Shown here piece by piece: positions 5,887-7,305 of a DNA stretch of 7,305 bases. How positions within the stretch are numbered: the first letter of the stretch is position 1; each line of letters begins with the position of its first letter. This DNA comes from a bacterium. GTDB taxonomy: Bacteria; SZUA-79; Acidulodesulfobacterales; Acidulodesulfobacteraceae. The stretch spans positions 1 to 7,305 of the forward strand of contig JAJYYR010000035.1 of the NCBI GenBank assembly GCA_021800805.1, given 5' to 3'. Both the position numbers and the translations under genes were made by a program. The notes below the pieces were generated by a model, which searched no databases, had not been told where the DNA came from, and saw nothing but the letters and a program-made list of their open reading frames with translations.

Positions 5887-6870
5887 ATGCAAATTTCAAA
5901 AAATAATATCGCAGGGAATAATAAAGGATTTTCACTTATAGGCGTGATTATCTCCATGGTCGTCGTTTCGATTATGGCGGCTTTGTCCTTACCCACGCTC
6001 AAAGGGATGGTGTTTGAAAGCAGAGCCGATAATATATCGTTGCTTGCCAACGCCCTTATAAATGCGGAGAGTACCTACGTAAATAATAATAATAGTTTTA
6101 GCGCTATAGGAGCTCTCCAGACCGCCGGATACCTTGCCGATGGCCTTGGAATTAACTTTGTCGGCGGCAACCCTTCTTCGGACTGTATATACGGGAGTAT
6201 AACCGCAAAGAACGATACAAAAATATGCTTAAGCGTTAATAATTTCGTTCAAAACGGGACGCCCCGGGAAATAAGCTACGCTCTCGAGATAACGGCGGCG
6301 CAAAGCCAAGAATCGAATAATTATTACGACTTTTATAACGATATAAGGCATAATATACCCGGAAGCGCTATGATTAACGGGAATGAAATAATTTATATAG
6401 ACCCGATAGCCGTAGATAATAACCAGGCAGGCGCCTATAGTCAATATATAGGAATGAGTTTTTATATAACCGGAGCAATATGTTATATTACCGAAACCGC
6501 ATATATAAATTCCGGCAGGGGGAAAACATATACTAGAATATGGAACGGCGGAATGCTGTCGTTATATTTTATAGTAGAGGCGGTAAATGGAAATAATGCG
6601 GTACTGAGTTATGCCAATAACCCGAATTCCGAATGCGATTACAGTTCATCGGAGACCAACAATGCGGGAGATTCTTATTCTTACGCTTCATGGGTAGGAG
6701 GTGCGTTCCAAAATCCGTATCTTCCTCAGGTTTGGGGAACGGTGCGTTATTCCTACCGGGAGGGAGGAATGAGCTATGTCCCGGTAGAATCTCCCGGGTA
6801 TGAAATAGAAATACCGGCAAGCTATCTCCCCGATTTAATAAATTTAAACCAGCCGAATACGTTAAATTAA
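5887..6870 (+). CDS. Large minor prepilin lacking Glu5 (possible tip or initiator pilin)
   Basis: Type IV prepilin-like protein, 327 residues, about twice the size of a normal pilin. The 14-residue leader ends NNKG; cleavage is predicted between Gly14 and Phe15, and the mature start is FSLIGVIISMVVVSIM. The +5 residue is Gly instead of the usual Glu, while Pro36 sits at +22 as in type IVa pilins. A pilin-like module follows (AESTYVNNNNSFSAIGALQ at 60-78, then GYLAD), with Cys100 and Cys114. Residues from about 140 to 327 form a second domain very rich in Tyr, Asn, Gly and Ser (for example YASWVGGAF and VRYSYREGG), with Cys199 and Cys250 as a second possible pair. A long C-terminal domain and loss of Glu5 are known in the tip pseudopilin GspK, and the large minor pilins TcpB and CofB also carry big C-terminal domains. 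A tip, priming or adhesive role is therefore plausible but unproven. Confidence 0.85.
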   Translation: MQISKNNIAGNNKGFSLIGVIISMVVVSIMAALSLPTLKGMVFESRADNISLLANALINAESTYVNNNNSFSAIGALQTAGYLADGLGINFVGGNPSSDCIYGSITAKNDTKICLSVNNFVQNGTPREISYALEITAAQSQESNNYYDFYNDIRHNIPGSAMINGNEIIYIDPIAVDNNQAGAYSQYIGMSFYITGAICYITETAYINSGRGKTYTRIWNGGMLSLYFIVEAVNGNNAVLSYANNPNSECDYSSSETNNAGDSYSYASWVGGAFQNPYLPQVWGTVRYSYREGGMSYVPVESPGYEIEIPASYLPDLINLNQPNTLN

Positions 6871-6875
6871 AAACC

Positions 6876-7305
6876 ATGCATAAAAATTTAATTTATATAG
6901 AAGAATATGATATTTACCAGTATTTTGACGGAGAAAAATCAATCTTTTCCCATGATTATCCCGGAAAAACGGCGGATTTTGAAATTCCGGCGGCGCTTGC
7001 GGTAATATCTAAAAATATTAATTTTTCCGTTATTCCAAAAAACGGCGTTAAATCGGTTAAAAAATGGGGGTTAAACAAATATCTCGCTAAATATTACAAG
7101 GACGAGTCTTATTTTTATATCGGCAACGTCTATAATGAATACGGAGTCTATCATACCCTGCCTTTAAATATAAAAAAATATTATTCGTTATTAAAGGGAA
7201 TTGATTTTATTATTCCGTACGATTATTTAGCGATATTATTTTTGAATGAAAAATCCATAATTTCCGAAGAAAAAGAATCCTTTATATTTATAGAAAAGGC
7301 TGAAG
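6876..7305 (+). CDS. Uncharacterised protein, 3' end outside window (possible cytoplasmic pilus assembly protein)
   Basis: The reading frame is open from the ATG at 6876 to the window end, 143 codons, starting five bases after the previous stop without a Shine-Dalgarno sequence, so it is probably translationally coupled. The protein starts MHKNLIYIEEYDIYQYFDGE and has no signal peptide, no prepilin leader and no clear membrane segment in the visible part. It is rich in Tyr, Phe, Ile and Lys and contains alternating short strands (YFYIGNVYNEYGVYHTLPL at 79-97; IDFIIPYDYLAILFL at 109-123; ESFIFIE at 134-140). I do not recognise it by sequence. By position and strand-rich cytoplasmic character it could be the N-terminal domain of a PilM/GspL/BfpC-like component that contacts the ATPase and platform, but this is only an inference. 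Base composition is like the rest of the operon. Confidence 0.75.
   Translation, partial: MHKNLIYIEEYDIYQYFDGEKSIFSHDYPGKTADFEIPAALAVISKNINFSVIPKNGVKSVKKWGLNKYLAKYYKDESYFYIGNVYNEYGVYHTLPLNIKKYYSLLKGIDFIIPYDYLAILFLNEKSIISEEKESFIFIEKAE

Noticed and set aside
6569..6877. Minus-strand open frame of about 100 codons opposite the large minor prepilin
   Set aside because: It lies wholly antisense to a convincing prepilin gene, shows no family features, and has no clear ribosome binding site.

Overview
The window is one co-directional (+ strand), AT-rich block of type IV pilus biogenesis genes. In order it holds a secretin (cut by the left edge), a GspE/PilB-type assembly ATPase, a GspF/PilC-type inner-membrane platform protein, a major prepilin, a short pilin-like protein with a degenerate leader, a large minor prepilin, and the first 143 codons of an unidentified protein cut by the right edge. 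The only longer non-coding gaps are 62 bp before the major pilin and 47 bp after it. No tRNA, rRNA, CRISPR array, insertion sequence or convincing terminator was seen.

The outer-membrane secretin implies a diderm bacterium. Base composition is low in GC (estimated by eye) and even across the genes, with no sign of a recently acquired segment. A Desulfobacterota-like or related environmental lineage is possible, but the window has no taxonomic marker and this is only a guess.

The machine looks closer to type IVb (Bfp/Tcp/PilN-PilS style) than to classical type IVa pili. The secretin N-terminal half resembles PilN/BfpB. The mature pilin N-terminus shares the Gly14 and Ser17-Ala18-Gly19 pattern of TcpA and lacks Pro22. 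Its two cysteines lie in the C-terminal half. Unlike classical type IVb pilins, the leader is only 12 residues and the mature protein starts with Phe.

Expected working order, from family knowledge: the ATPase drives the platform protein, which extracts processed pilin subunits from the inner membrane. The fibre leaves through the secretin, and the two minor pilin-like proteins probably prime, tip or tune it. A prepilin peptidase, retraction ATPase and alignment proteins are not in the window and must lie elsewhere.

The most interesting part is the pair of minor pilin-like genes (5221-5859 and 5887-6870). They share a pilin-like module with matched cysteines, yet carry complementary defects. 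The first keeps a Glu at the +5 position but has Cys instead of Gly before the predicted cleavage point. The second has a perfect Gly/Phe leader and Pro22 but Gly at +5.
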